Shown here one piece after another: positions 1 to 6,349 of a DNA stretch of 8,847 bases. The DNA is from an uncultured Fretibacterium sp. (GTDB taxonomy: Bacteria > Synergistota > Synergistia > Synergistales > Aminobacteriaceae). The DNA is taken from contig NZ_CALHIQ010000088.1 of assembly GCF_938030725.1 (NCBI RefSeq), positions 1 to 8,847 of the forward strand, read 5' to 3'. A program made the position numbers and the translations under genes. Below the pieces are notes generated by a model. The model was not told where the DNA came from and did not search any database. It was given only the letters and a program-made list of their open reading frames with translations. Position 1 is the stretch's first letter, and the number at the start of each line of letters is the position of its first letter.

Positions 1-304
1 CCCCCTCCGGCCCCCAGTCCACCCTGAGGGCGATGGCGTCGCTCTCGAGGCCGTCCTTCACCTGCCGGTCCATGGGCATCAGGGGCATCCGCCCCCTCTC
101 AAGGACGCGCCCAGCACGAAGGTCCTTCCTTTGCAGCGCGGGGAGCGCGTCAAACCGTTCGTCAAGGGGCGCGTTGCCGTCAGGCCCCAGGCCACGCTCC
201 TCCCACTCCATGTAGAGGGGCACGCGGTCGAAGGCCTCAAAGAGCCTCGCCTCGCATCGTCTGAAGAACTCCGCAGAATAGCGAAAACGATTCGCCAGGA
301 TCAC
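1..304 (-). CDS. Partial N-terminus of an unrecognised protein, possibly a PaaK/LuxE-like adenylate-forming enzyme
   Basis: An open frame of 101 codons without a stop runs off the left edge, so only the N-terminus is visible. The start is a GTG at 304-302. It is chosen because a full GGAGGTGA Shine-Dalgarno (318-311) lies 6 nt upstream, and the nearby ATG at 311 is in another frame that stops at once. The residues look like real protein: an aromatic and charged N-terminal helix (RFRYSAEFFRRCEARLF), then VPLYMEWEERGLG, then a segment ending in LPALQRKDLRAG. A helix followed by a P-x-Y step and 'LP-x-L-x-K-x-DLR' is how phenylacetate-CoA ligase and LuxE-like enzymes begin. That is a resemblance only, because the Ser/Thr/Gly-rich ATP loop that would prove it lies outside the window. 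A candidate promoter lies at 331-358. The gene is divergent from the sensor at 552. Confidence 0.6.
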   Translation of the reverse strand, partial: MILANRFRYSAEFFRRCEARLFEAFDRVPLYMEWEERGLGPDGNAPLDERFDALPALQRKDLRAGRVLERGRMPLMPMDRQVKDGLESDAIALRVDWGPEG

Positions 305-330
305 GTTTCATCACCTCCAGGAACAAGACC

Positions 331-358
331 AGTGTACCACAAAGGCGGGCGCCGTCCA
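331..358 (-). promoter_or_regulatory. Candidate promoter for the leftward partial gene
   Basis: Read on the minus strand, TGGACG (358-353) and TACACT (336-331) are separated by 16 nt. The -10 is preceded by TG at the extended -10 position (TGGTACACT). Transcription would start about 20 nt before the GTG at 304. Each hexamer matches consensus at only 4 of 6 positions, so this is a plausible guess rather than a secure call. Confidence 0.3.
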
Positions 359-478
359 TCCGCCGACGACAGGGGCCGTGCCGTCGCTTTTGCAGCAACG
401 CGGGCGTTCCTCCAGCCCCTCGTTGCATCCCATCCTGGGGTCGTCGCGCCTGACGTACAAACGGGCGCGAAAATCATA

Positions 479-484
479 TATAAT
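479..484 (+). promoter_or_regulatory. Candidate -10 box (TATAAT) upstream of the PAS-GAF sensor
   Basis: A perfect TATAAT sits in a short A+T-rich patch (471-485) inside otherwise GC-rich DNA, about 70 nt before the sensor's ATG. No good -35 hexamer is found 16-18 nt upstream (the best is TACAAA at 456-461). The promoter may therefore need an activator, or the match may be chance. The implied leader of about 60 nt contains the odd-length palindrome at 509-521. Confidence 0.35.
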
Positions 485-508
485 AGGGACCTGAGCGGGG
501 CGCGACAG

Positions 509-521
509 CTCCGGGCCGGAG
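509..521. repeat. 13-bp palindrome in the sensor's leader
   Basis: CTCCGGGCCGGAG is a perfect inverted repeat with a single central base. It lies between the TATAAT at 479-484 and the ATG at 552. It could be a repressor half-site pair just downstream of the transcription start, or a small 5' UTR hairpin. In DNA this GC-rich, chance is a real alternative. Confidence 0.3.
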
Positions 522-551
522 ACCAGTTGCGACAGAATCGAGAGGAAGATC

Positions 552-1484
552 ATGGACGGCATCAACGTTGAAATTCAATCCTTTTTTGAGAACATGGGCG
601 AGATCATGTACATCTCCGATCCCAACACCTACGACCTCATCTACCTGAATCGGGCGGGGCGCGAGGCGCTGGGCGTGCCCTCGCTGGACGACCTCAGGGG
701 AAAGAAGTGCTACGAGGTCCTCCACAAGGTGAAATCTCCCTGCTCCATGTGCACCAACGCTCTCCTCAGGCCGGGGCGGTTCTTTGAGTGGACGTACTTC
801 AACTCCAACCTGGGCAGGCACTATTCGCTGAAGGACACGCTGATCCAGCACGGAGGAAGGCTCCTGCGGGCCGAGTTGGCCGTGAACATCGACGTCGAGG
901 AGAAGCAGCGCGAGGTCCTCTCGAAGATGATGTCCAACGAAACGATCATCAACCAGGCCCTTGAGCTGGCGTTGAACGAGGACAACCCGGAGCGGTCCAT
1001 CAACGTCCTGCTGCGATACCTGGGTGAACACCTCGATGCGGATCGTACCTACATCTTCGAAACCCTCCCGGACGGCGCATCCAGCAACACCTACGAGTGG
1101 TGCGCGGACCGCGTGTCCCCTCAGATACAGCACCTCCAGGACCTTTCCAGCGACGTCCTCAAGCCATGGTACGAGGAGTTCGACCGGCACAACAACATCC
1201 TGATCTACGACATGGAGGACTACAGGGGGGCCTGCCCTACCGTGTACGCTCTCCTTCAGCCCCAGGGGATTCAGACCCTGGCGGTGGCCCCTCTCTTCCT
1301 CAACAATCGGCGCATCGGTTTCTACGGCGTGGACAACCCGCCCTACAGGAACCTGGAGAACATCTCCACCATGTACACGATCCTGGGGCGCTTCATCGCC
1401 TCGCTCCTGCGCCATCGGGACAACATGAGGCAACTTGAGGCTCGTACCCGCGTCGGCGGGAAGCCCGATGACGCCGGGGAGTAG
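552..1484 (+). CDS. PAS-GAF sensor protein without an output domain
   Basis: A 310-residue cytoplasmic protein with no signal peptide or membrane helix. Residues about 8-125 form a PAS-like domain (MGEIMYISDPNTYDLIYLNRAG, shown here only as its start and end: MGEIMYI and YLNRAG). It carries a cysteine cluster, C53 and C64-x-x-C67 in 'GKKCYEVLH...SPCSMCTN', which is typical of PAS domains in c-di-GMP signalling proteins. It may bind metal or sense redox, but that is inference. Residues about 130-295 look like a GAF domain (ERSINVLLRYLGEHLDADR, later GFYGVDNPP). The protein then ends after LRHRDNMRQLEARTRVGG. This is the point where relatives continue through a linker into a GGDEF cyclase domain, and no GGDEF, EAL, kinase or DNA-binding segment follows. 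The start ATG has GAGAGGA 5-6 nt upstream. The gene is transcribed alone and ends before the terminator at 1524. It is either a stand-alone ligand-binding partner or a truncated cyclase. Confidence 0.85.
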   Translation: MDGINVEIQSFFENMGEIMYISDPNTYDLIYLNRAGREALGVPSLDDLRGKKCYEVLHKVKSPCSMCTNALLRPGRFFEWTYFNSNLGRHYSLKDTLIQHGGRLLRAELAVNIDVEEKQREVLSKMMSNETIINQALELALNEDNPERSINVLLRYLGEHLDADRTYIFETLPDGASSNTYEWCADRVSPQIQHLQDLSSDVLKPWYEEFDRHNNILIYDMEDYRGACPTVYALLQPQGIQTLAVAPLFLNNRRIGFYGVDNPPYRNLENISTMYTILGRFIASLLRHRDNMRQLEARTRVGGKPDDAGE

Positions 1485-1523
1485 AGCGGGATTGGCTTCC
1501 CCGTCAAACAGTCAAAAAATTAA

Positions 1524-1561
1524 AAAGGGGGCGAAACCCGAAAGTCCGGGACGCCCTCTTT
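1524..1561. terminator. Bidirectional rho-independent terminator between the sensor and encapsulin genes
   Basis: AAAGGGGGCG (1524-1533) pairs with CGCCCTCTTT (1552-1561) with one G-U pair. A second inner stem, CCCG (1537-1540) with CGGG (1547-1550), extends the hairpin. On the minus strand it is followed by a T-rich run (complement of the A-rich 1512-1526), so it is strongest for the leftward encapsulin operon. In the rightward direction the run is CTCTTTGTTT, which is weaker but usable. The position between two convergent genes fits a shared terminator. Confidence 0.8.
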
Positions 1562-1620
1562 GTTTCACTGCTTCACTTCCGACAAACAGCCCCCGGCAGC
1601 CCGAAGGGCTGAAAGGGAAG

Positions 1621-2445
1621 CTACTGCGCTGAGTGGTAGACGACCACCGCGTCCGGGCTCTTGATGCGCGGACAGGCCGTTTCCAGGATGCGGAAGCGGT
1701 GGTTGAGGTCCAACTGCTCCGCGTAGGCCGTGCAGATGTCCTGCCCCACCACGAGGTCCATGTACTGCGGCTGCGGGCAGAGCAACAGGGCCGTGCCCGG
1801 CTGGAGCACCGGGGTCTGGAACAGGCGCCCCTCCAGCAGGCTGCGTATCCTTTCGATCTCCGTCAGCCCCGTTCCCGGCTGGATGCGATGGAGCTGCACG
1901 AACAGGTCCTGGCTGAGGACCAGGGTGATGCGGCCAATCCGTCCCTTCTGCTGCAGCACGGCCATGCCGGCCGCGATGTCCGTGAAGGACGACTCGCCGG
2001 CGCTCCAATCCCCTCGGTCGAGGACGTTGGTCCCGCCGACCGTGAGCAGGCCCTTGATGCCCAACCGCTTGACGCCGTAGAAGACCATCTGGTCCTCTCG
2101 CCGGCACAGGGCCTGAGCCGCCATGTGTGCGGCGTGAAGATCGACGGGCAGCCCCTCGCGCTTCGCGGCCTCCACGTCCCGCCACAGTATCCAGAAGTCC
2201 TCCGTCAGCTGGGGAAGCTCCACGTAGGCGCGCCCCTCCGCGAAGGTAAAACCGTCCTCCGTCCTCTCCGTGCGGGCGGGACGGTCCACGGGCGCCACCT
2301 GAACCCCCGCGCCCAGCGGGCCGCACAGCGGCAGAAAACGACGGGCCGTCAAAAGTCCCTTGGCCGTTTCCACCACCGTTTGGTCCAGCGCACTCCAAAA
2401 CTCCTCGTCAAGGGGGGACGCGCTGCGTCCCAGAACATCATCCAT
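1621..2445 (-). CDS. Family 1 encapsulin shell protein (nanocompartment capsid)
   Basis: A 274-residue HK97-fold shell protein that self-assembles into a hollow protein compartment around cargo enzymes. Family marks run through its length: N-terminal 'DDVLGRSASPLDEEFW' (the cargo-docking arm), 'ARRFLPLCGPLG' near residue 40, 'ELPQLTEDFWILWRDVE' in the region where family 1 encapsulins have 'ELRATFTL', then 'GVKRLGIKGLL', 'ITLVLSQDLF', and C-terminal 'MDLVVGQDICTAY' and 'SPDAVVVY'. Length is usual for the family (about 260-290). The ATG at 2445 is preferred because AGGGAGG (2460-2454) lies 8 nt upstream and relatives begin M-x-x-L-x-RS. An upstream in-frame GTG at 2463 overlaps the ferritin stop and has no comparable support. 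The gene directly follows EncFtn, so the predicted role is an iron-storage compartment. Transcription ends at the hairpin at 1524-1561. Confidence 0.95.
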   Translation of the reverse strand: MDDVLGRSASPLDEEFWSALDQTVVETAKGLLTARRFLPLCGPLGAGVQVAPVDRPARTERTEDGFTFAEGRAYVELPQLTEDFWILWRDVEAAKREGLPVDLHAAHMAAQALCRREDQMVFYGVKRLGIKGLLTVGGTNVLDRGDWSAGESSFTDIAAGMAVLQQKGRIGRITLVLSQDLFVQLHRIQPGTGLTEIERIRSLLEGRLFQTPVLQPGTALLLCPQPQYMDLVVGQDICTAYAEQLDLNHRFRILETACPRIKSPDAVVVYHSAQ

Positions 2446-2459
2446 CAGCGACGCCTCCC

Positions 2460-2822
2460 TCACTTCGAGATCAGGCTGCCGACGGTGGTGTTCCGCCCGT
2501 CGGAGGCTCCGTCAGCCGGCGCGATGCCCAACTCCTGCATCGTCTCCAGGACCTCGCCCTCGCCGCCGGCAAGGGACTCCGACCAGTTGGGGTCAAGGCG
2601 GCTCAAGAGGGTCGTCAACTCGCCGACGTGGGCCTTCTCCTCGTCACGAATCTCCATCAGCACCTTGCGCGCCAGGGGCTCGTCCGTGGCCTGGGCGTGG
2701 GCGTCGTAGAGGAAGATCGCCTCAAGCTCGCCCGCAATGTCGATGCGCAGGGCCTGAACCAGCTCCTCCCTGCTCATCTTGCGCTCGACGTTTCCGGCAA
2801 AGGGATCGGGAAAATTTGGCAT
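2460..2822 (-). CDS. Encapsulated ferritin-like protein (EncFtn), encapsulin cargo
   Basis: A 120-residue ferroxidase that oxidises Fe(II) to Fe(III) so iron can be mineralised inside the encapsulin shell, which the short two-helix subunit cannot enclose by itself. The two antiparallel helices are visible (about 18-46 and 48-75). The ligands E32, E62 and H65 ('GELEAIFLYD' and 'RDEEKAHVGEL') fall at the same residue numbers as the ferroxidase centre of the Rhodospirillum rubrum EncFtn, as I recall that sequence. A flexible Gly/Asp/Ser-rich linker leads to a C-terminal 'TTVGSLISK', a classic encapsulin cargo-loading peptide. G31 replaces the entry-site glutamate of R. rubrum, while E34 is kept. 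The ATG at 2822 has a weak GGAG 10 nt upstream. The stop lies 14 nt before the encapsulin ATG, so the two are surely co-transcribed, with the shell's Shine-Dalgarno overlapping the cargo stop. Confidence 0.95.
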   Translation of the reverse strand: MPNFPDPFAGNVERKMSREELVQALRIDIAGELEAIFLYDAHAQATDEPLARKVLMEIRDEEKAHVGELTTLLSRLDPNWSESLAGGEGEVLETMQELGIAPADGASDGRNTTVGSLISK

Positions 2823-2841
2823 CAGTTCAACACTCCATTTC

Positions 2842-2854
2842 TAAATAAGATTTA
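2842..2854. promoter_or_regulatory. Candidate operator: TAAAT-N3-ATTTA dyad upstream of EncFtn
   Basis: A perfect inverted repeat with 5-bp arms and a 3-bp spacer lies in the only A+T-rich patch of the 78-bp gap between the toxin stop and the EncFtn start, 19 bp before the EncFtn ATG. A dyad of this kind would suit an iron- or peroxide-responsive repressor such as a Fur-family protein, but it is not a recognisable Fur or PerR box and the arms are short. No canonical -35/-10 pair is found here. The same gap also holds a GC-rich hairpin (2874-2893, loop 2881-2886) just after the toxin stop, without a T-run. Confidence 0.3.
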
Positions 2855-2900
2855 TCCTCACTACTCCAGCAGGCTCCCCCCACGCAGGAGGAGGAAACGG

Positions 2901-3152
2901 TCACTTGTACACATCTCCCCGCGGCCCCAAGGCTTCCACCGAAACCTGCCGCAGTTCTTCGTCGATCGACATCAGCAGCCGCCACTTGCCCACCCGCAAT
3001 CTGTAGCCGCCTCGACCGACCAGAGGCCGCACATCTCCCGTCAGGTCGTCGCTCAATGCCTCGATGGCCCGGAGAATACGCCCCCGGTCCGGGTTGGGGA
3101 TTCGGGCCAGCTGCTTTTCCACGCTGGGTTGAACCGTCACCTGCCACTGCAT
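2901..3152 (-). CDS. RelE/ParE-superfamily toxin
   Basis: An 83-residue basic protein with the compact RelE/ParE fold pattern. An N-terminal strand and helix (WQVTVQPSVEKQLARI) lead into a second helix (RILRAIEALS), then the family core 'GGYRLRVGKWRLLMSID' (residues 48-64) and a C-terminal 'VEALGPRGDVYK'. The ending GPRGDVY with Arg78 and Tyr82, together with Arg51, Arg53 and Arg58, resembles RelE-type mRNA interferases, which cut mRNA in the ribosomal A site. Gyrase-poisoning ParE proteins share the fold, so the activity is not certain. The ATG directly abuts the antitoxin stop (TAG-ATG, no gap) and has only a weak AAGG upstream. Translational coupling is therefore likely and would keep toxin below antitoxin. 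Confidence 0.85.
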   Translation of the reverse strand: MQWQVTVQPSVEKQLARIPNPDRGRILRAIEALSDDLTGDVRPLVGRGGYRLRVGKWRLLMSIDEELRQVSVEALGPRGDVYK

Positions 3153-3314
3153 CTACAGCAGGTCCTTCATCACTTCGGCGATCGGACGCCCCAAACCAGC
3201 TTGCGCTTCCCGCTTCCCAATCTCCCACGCCGCGATCTCCTCCGGCGTCAGGGGCGGCTCCGTCGGGTCGGGCACGCGCCACAGCGCCACACGCTCCTGC
3301 ACTTCAACGCTCAT
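3153..3314 (-). CDS. Short antitoxin of the RelE/ParE-type toxin
   Basis: A 53-residue protein upstream of and abutting the toxin gene. It has a Pro-rich middle (PDPTEPPLTPEE) and a C-terminal helix (IAAWEIGKREAQAGLG, then a PIAEVMKDLL ending) like the toxin-wrapping tails of ParD/Phd-type antitoxins. I assign it by position and tail, not by a recognised domain. Three starts are possible in frame: GTG 3350, ATG 3320 and ATG 3314. ATG 3314 is preferred because GGAGG (3328-3324) lies 9 nt upstream, against only 3 nt for ATG 3320. With this start no ribbon-helix-helix or other DNA-binding domain is evident, which is unusual for an autoregulating antitoxin. Direct repeats upstream (3368-3400) may be the operator. 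Confidence 0.7.
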   Translation of the reverse strand: MSVEVQERVALWRVPDPTEPPLTPEEIAAWEIGKREAQAGLGRPIAEVMKDLL

Positions 3315-3367
3315 CTTCATCTCCCTCCCGTCACGCGGAATCTTCCCCACCGGCTCCCAGTTCCATC

Positions 3368-3400
3368 CGGTAAAGCGACGTTCGGTAAAACGGTTACGGT
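3368..3400. repeat. Direct repeats upstream of the toxin-antitoxin pair
   Basis: On the plus strand CGGTAAAGCG (3368-3377) recurs as CGGTAAAACG (3383-3392), offset by 15 bp. The related GGTTACGGTT follows immediately (3392-3401). They lie between the candidate promoter at 3416-3444 and the antitoxin start, where an autoregulatory toxin-antitoxin complex would bind. No binding can be shown from sequence alone. Confidence 0.35.
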
Positions 3401-3415
3401 TGCGCTTGGATTTTA

Positions 3416-3444
3416 ATACTACTCCACTCCCACTCGAAGGGCAA
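3416..3444 (-). promoter_or_regulatory. Candidate promoter for the toxin-antitoxin genes
   Basis: On the minus strand TTGCCC (3444-3439) is followed after 17 nt by TAGTAT (3421-3416), each matching consensus at 4 of 6 positions. A second copy of TTGCCC (3450-3445) lies just upstream. The start point would fall within about 10 nt of the direct repeats at 3368-3400. No hairpin terminator for the gene upstream (stop at 3471) is visible here, so readthrough from it is possible. Confidence 0.3.
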
Positions 3445-3470
3445 GGGCAATTGGGCTGTTCTCGATGTTC

Positions 3471-4760
3471 TCAGCGCTCCTTGAGGCGCCGGTTGATCTC
3501 CTCGAACTCAAGCCTCATGGCCTCGCTCTCAAAGGGCTGAAGCTGGGGCATGGAGAGTGCGTCAATGGAGTCGAAGAGCGCGAGCCCGGAGTGGATGAGG
3601 TTCTTCAGGTCGCCGGAGCTCCTTACGGTGCGGTAGGTGTTCTCCGCCACGTCGCGACTGCGCCTGAGGTCCTTCAGGTTTTCGAGGATGCTTCGGCGCT
3701 GGGCGGCCAGGAGGTCCGCGTAGAGCTTCCCCACCCGCACGGTCATGGCGTTGGCCTCCGCGTTGCGCCTGAACGACGCCCGCTGGGCCTCGTTGTAGGC
3801 CTCCTGCCCTGCCTTCTTCCGCGCCTCGTCCTCCAGGGCCAGGGCCTCCTTGACGATGCTCTTCAGCCGCGGACCGTACTCCTCGTCGATGCGCCGCACC
3901 AGCTCCTCCTGGGTGTGGATCAGGAGGTCGTTCAGCACCAGGTACAGGCCCGTGTAGCGGCGGTTGATCTCCAGGTCGTTCTGGTCGTTCCCCGCCAGGG
4001 AGGCCAGCTGCTCCACCACGGCCTTCACGTTGGAGAACACCACGGCGTTCTGGAGCATGTCGTCGCCCGTCACGGAGCTCAGCAGGACGTCAACCTGCCC
4101 CTGGTCCAGTTCGAGGCCCATCTCGCGCAGGGCGTCCGCCAGGCGTCCGTTGACGCCGGCGAGGGAGGCCTCCCGCGCCCGAATCTCCCCGTCGATCTCC
4201 TTCAGGCGCTCGTCGATCCGCGCCTGCGTCGTCCGCCAGGGCACCTTCGAGTCCACGGGAGCCGTGATGCGGTCGTTGCGGAGCCTGTCCGCCTCATGGC
4301 GAAGGTCCGCTATCGACGCGCGCAGGTTCGAGGCCTCGCGGCGAACATCTCCCGCCCTCCCCTGGGTCAGGACCTCAAGGGCGGCATCCAGGAGCTTATT
4401 GATCTTCCTCGCGTTGGAGGACTTGTCCTCCCCGAACCAGGCGGAGTCCGGCAGCTTCTCGCGCTCGTCCCTCAGCCTCAGCGCCTCCGTGAGGGAGTTC
4501 GTCAGGCTGCCCCACCCCTCGGCCAGGCAATCCGGCAGGGAGGCGTCGAGCGAGGCGAGGACGAATCCGGGGTCCACGCCCCTGGGCTCGTCGTCCCGAA
4601 AGAGCCCCGTCACCTTCTCCCATCCAGCCTGAATTCCGGAGGTCACGTACCCCGTCCAGGAGGCGTCCTCAGAGGTCGCGGGGTCTGCACCGGCCCGGCC
4701 CGCCGACAGGCAGAGCACAAAGATCGCGAAAACGACAAAGCGCCAACGTCCGTTTCTCAA
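3471..4760 (-). CDS. Exported coiled-coil protein of unknown function
   Basis: A 429-residue protein I do not recognise. It begins with a clear Sec signal peptide: a basic N-terminus (MRNGRWR), a hydrophobic core (FVVFAIFVLCLSAG) and an A-G-A cleavage site before Asp26. There is no lipobox, so it should be a soluble periplasmic or secreted protein. The mature part is almost entirely charged helix with heptad-like segments, notably about 95-215 (LRASIADLRHEADRLRND, IDERLKEIDGEIRAREASL) and 265-425. One less charged stretch (VDVLLSSVTGDDMLQNAVVF) lies near the middle. No enzyme motif is visible. The start is a TTG at 4760, supported by GGAGG (4771-4767) 6 nt upstream. The rarA stop lies 93 bp upstream on the same strand with no strong terminator between, so co-transcription is possible. 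A structural or scaffolding role in the envelope is a guess. Confidence 0.85.
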   Translation of the reverse strand: MRNGRWRFVVFAIFVLCLSAGRAGADPATSEDASWTGYVTSGIQAGWEKVTGLFRDDEPRGVDPGFVLASLDASLPDCLAEGWGSLTNSLTEALRLRDEREKLPDSAWFGEDKSSNARKINKLLDAALEVLTQGRAGDVRREASNLRASIADLRHEADRLRNDRITAPVDSKVPWRTTQARIDERLKEIDGEIRAREASLAGVNGRLADALREMGLELDQGQVDVLLSSVTGDDMLQNAVVFSNVKAVVEQLASLAGNDQNDLEINRRYTGLYLVLNDLLIHTQEELVRRIDEEYGPRLKSIVKEALALEDEARKKAGQEAYNEAQRASFRRNAEANAMTVRVGKLYADLLAAQRRSILENLKDLRRSRDVAENTYRTVRSSGDLKNLIHSGLALFDSIDALSMPQLQPFESEAMRLEFEEINRRLKER

Positions 4761-4853
4761 AGCAAACCTCCCCTTTCTCCGTCAACGGCTCCGCCCATGC
4801 GGCGGCGGATCCCTCCCAAAACCGCACAAAGGATACCACAATCCACCCTCAAA

Positions 4854-6200
<1,347 letters not shown>

Positions 6201-6253
6201 GGCTCATCCCTCCAAACGTGCGGTTTCTTCCGCAATTATATAGGGAAACGTCG

Positions 6254-6282
6254 ATTTAATCTACGGAATTGCCCCCTGTCAA
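6254..6282 (-). promoter_or_regulatory. Candidate rarA promoter
   Basis: On the minus strand a perfect -35 TTGACA (6282-6277) is followed after 17 nt by TTAAAT (6259-6254), which matches the -10 consensus at 4 of 6 positions. The leader would be about 45 nt. The -35 lies inside the left arm of the inverted repeat at 6273-6303, back to back with the -35 of the MATE promoter. Confidence 0.5.
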
Positions 6283-6303
6283 GGCCCCACACCTTGACAG
6301 GGG
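6273..6303. repeat. Perfect 12-bp inverted repeat carrying both divergent -35 boxes
   Basis: CCCCTGTCAAGG (6273-6284) and CCTTGACAGGGG (6292-6303) are perfect complements around a 7-bp spacer (6285-6291). Each arm contains TTGACA in the direction of its own gene. A dimeric regulator bound to this dyad would cover both -35 boxes at once. As RNA it would form a strong hairpin, but it lies upstream of both predicted start points, so a DNA operator is the better reading. Confidence 0.75.
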
Positions 6304-6323
6304 CGGACGCGCACGGGTATGAT
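6294..6323 (+). promoter_or_regulatory. Promoter of the MATE transporter gene
   Basis: A perfect TTGACA (6294-6299) is followed after 18 nt by TATGAT (6318-6323), which matches consensus at 5 of 6 positions. Transcription would begin about 20 nt before the GTG start at 6350, just ahead of its Shine-Dalgarno. This is the strongest promoter in the window, and its -35 lies in the right arm of the inverted repeat. Confidence 0.7.
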
Positions 6324-6349
6324 GCAAGGGACATTCCGAGGGACAGCTG

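Noticed and set aside
474..1433. A 319-codon minus-strand frame opposite the PAS-GAF sensor
   Set aside because: It is an antisense shadow; the plus frame has recognisable domains and a ribosome binding site.
1485..1620. Remnant of a GGDEF domain downstream of the sensor
   Set aside because: No frame after 1484 shows cyclase motifs, and the space is occupied by the terminator.
2446..2463. GTG at 2463 as the encapsulin start
   Set aside because: It would overlap the EncFtn stop, but the ATG at 2445 has an 8-nt-spaced AGGGAGG and matches the usual N-terminus of the family.
1633..2709. A 358-codon plus-strand frame opposite encapsulin and EncFtn
   Set aside because: It is the antisense shadow of two genes with clear family identity and has no Shine-Dalgarno support.
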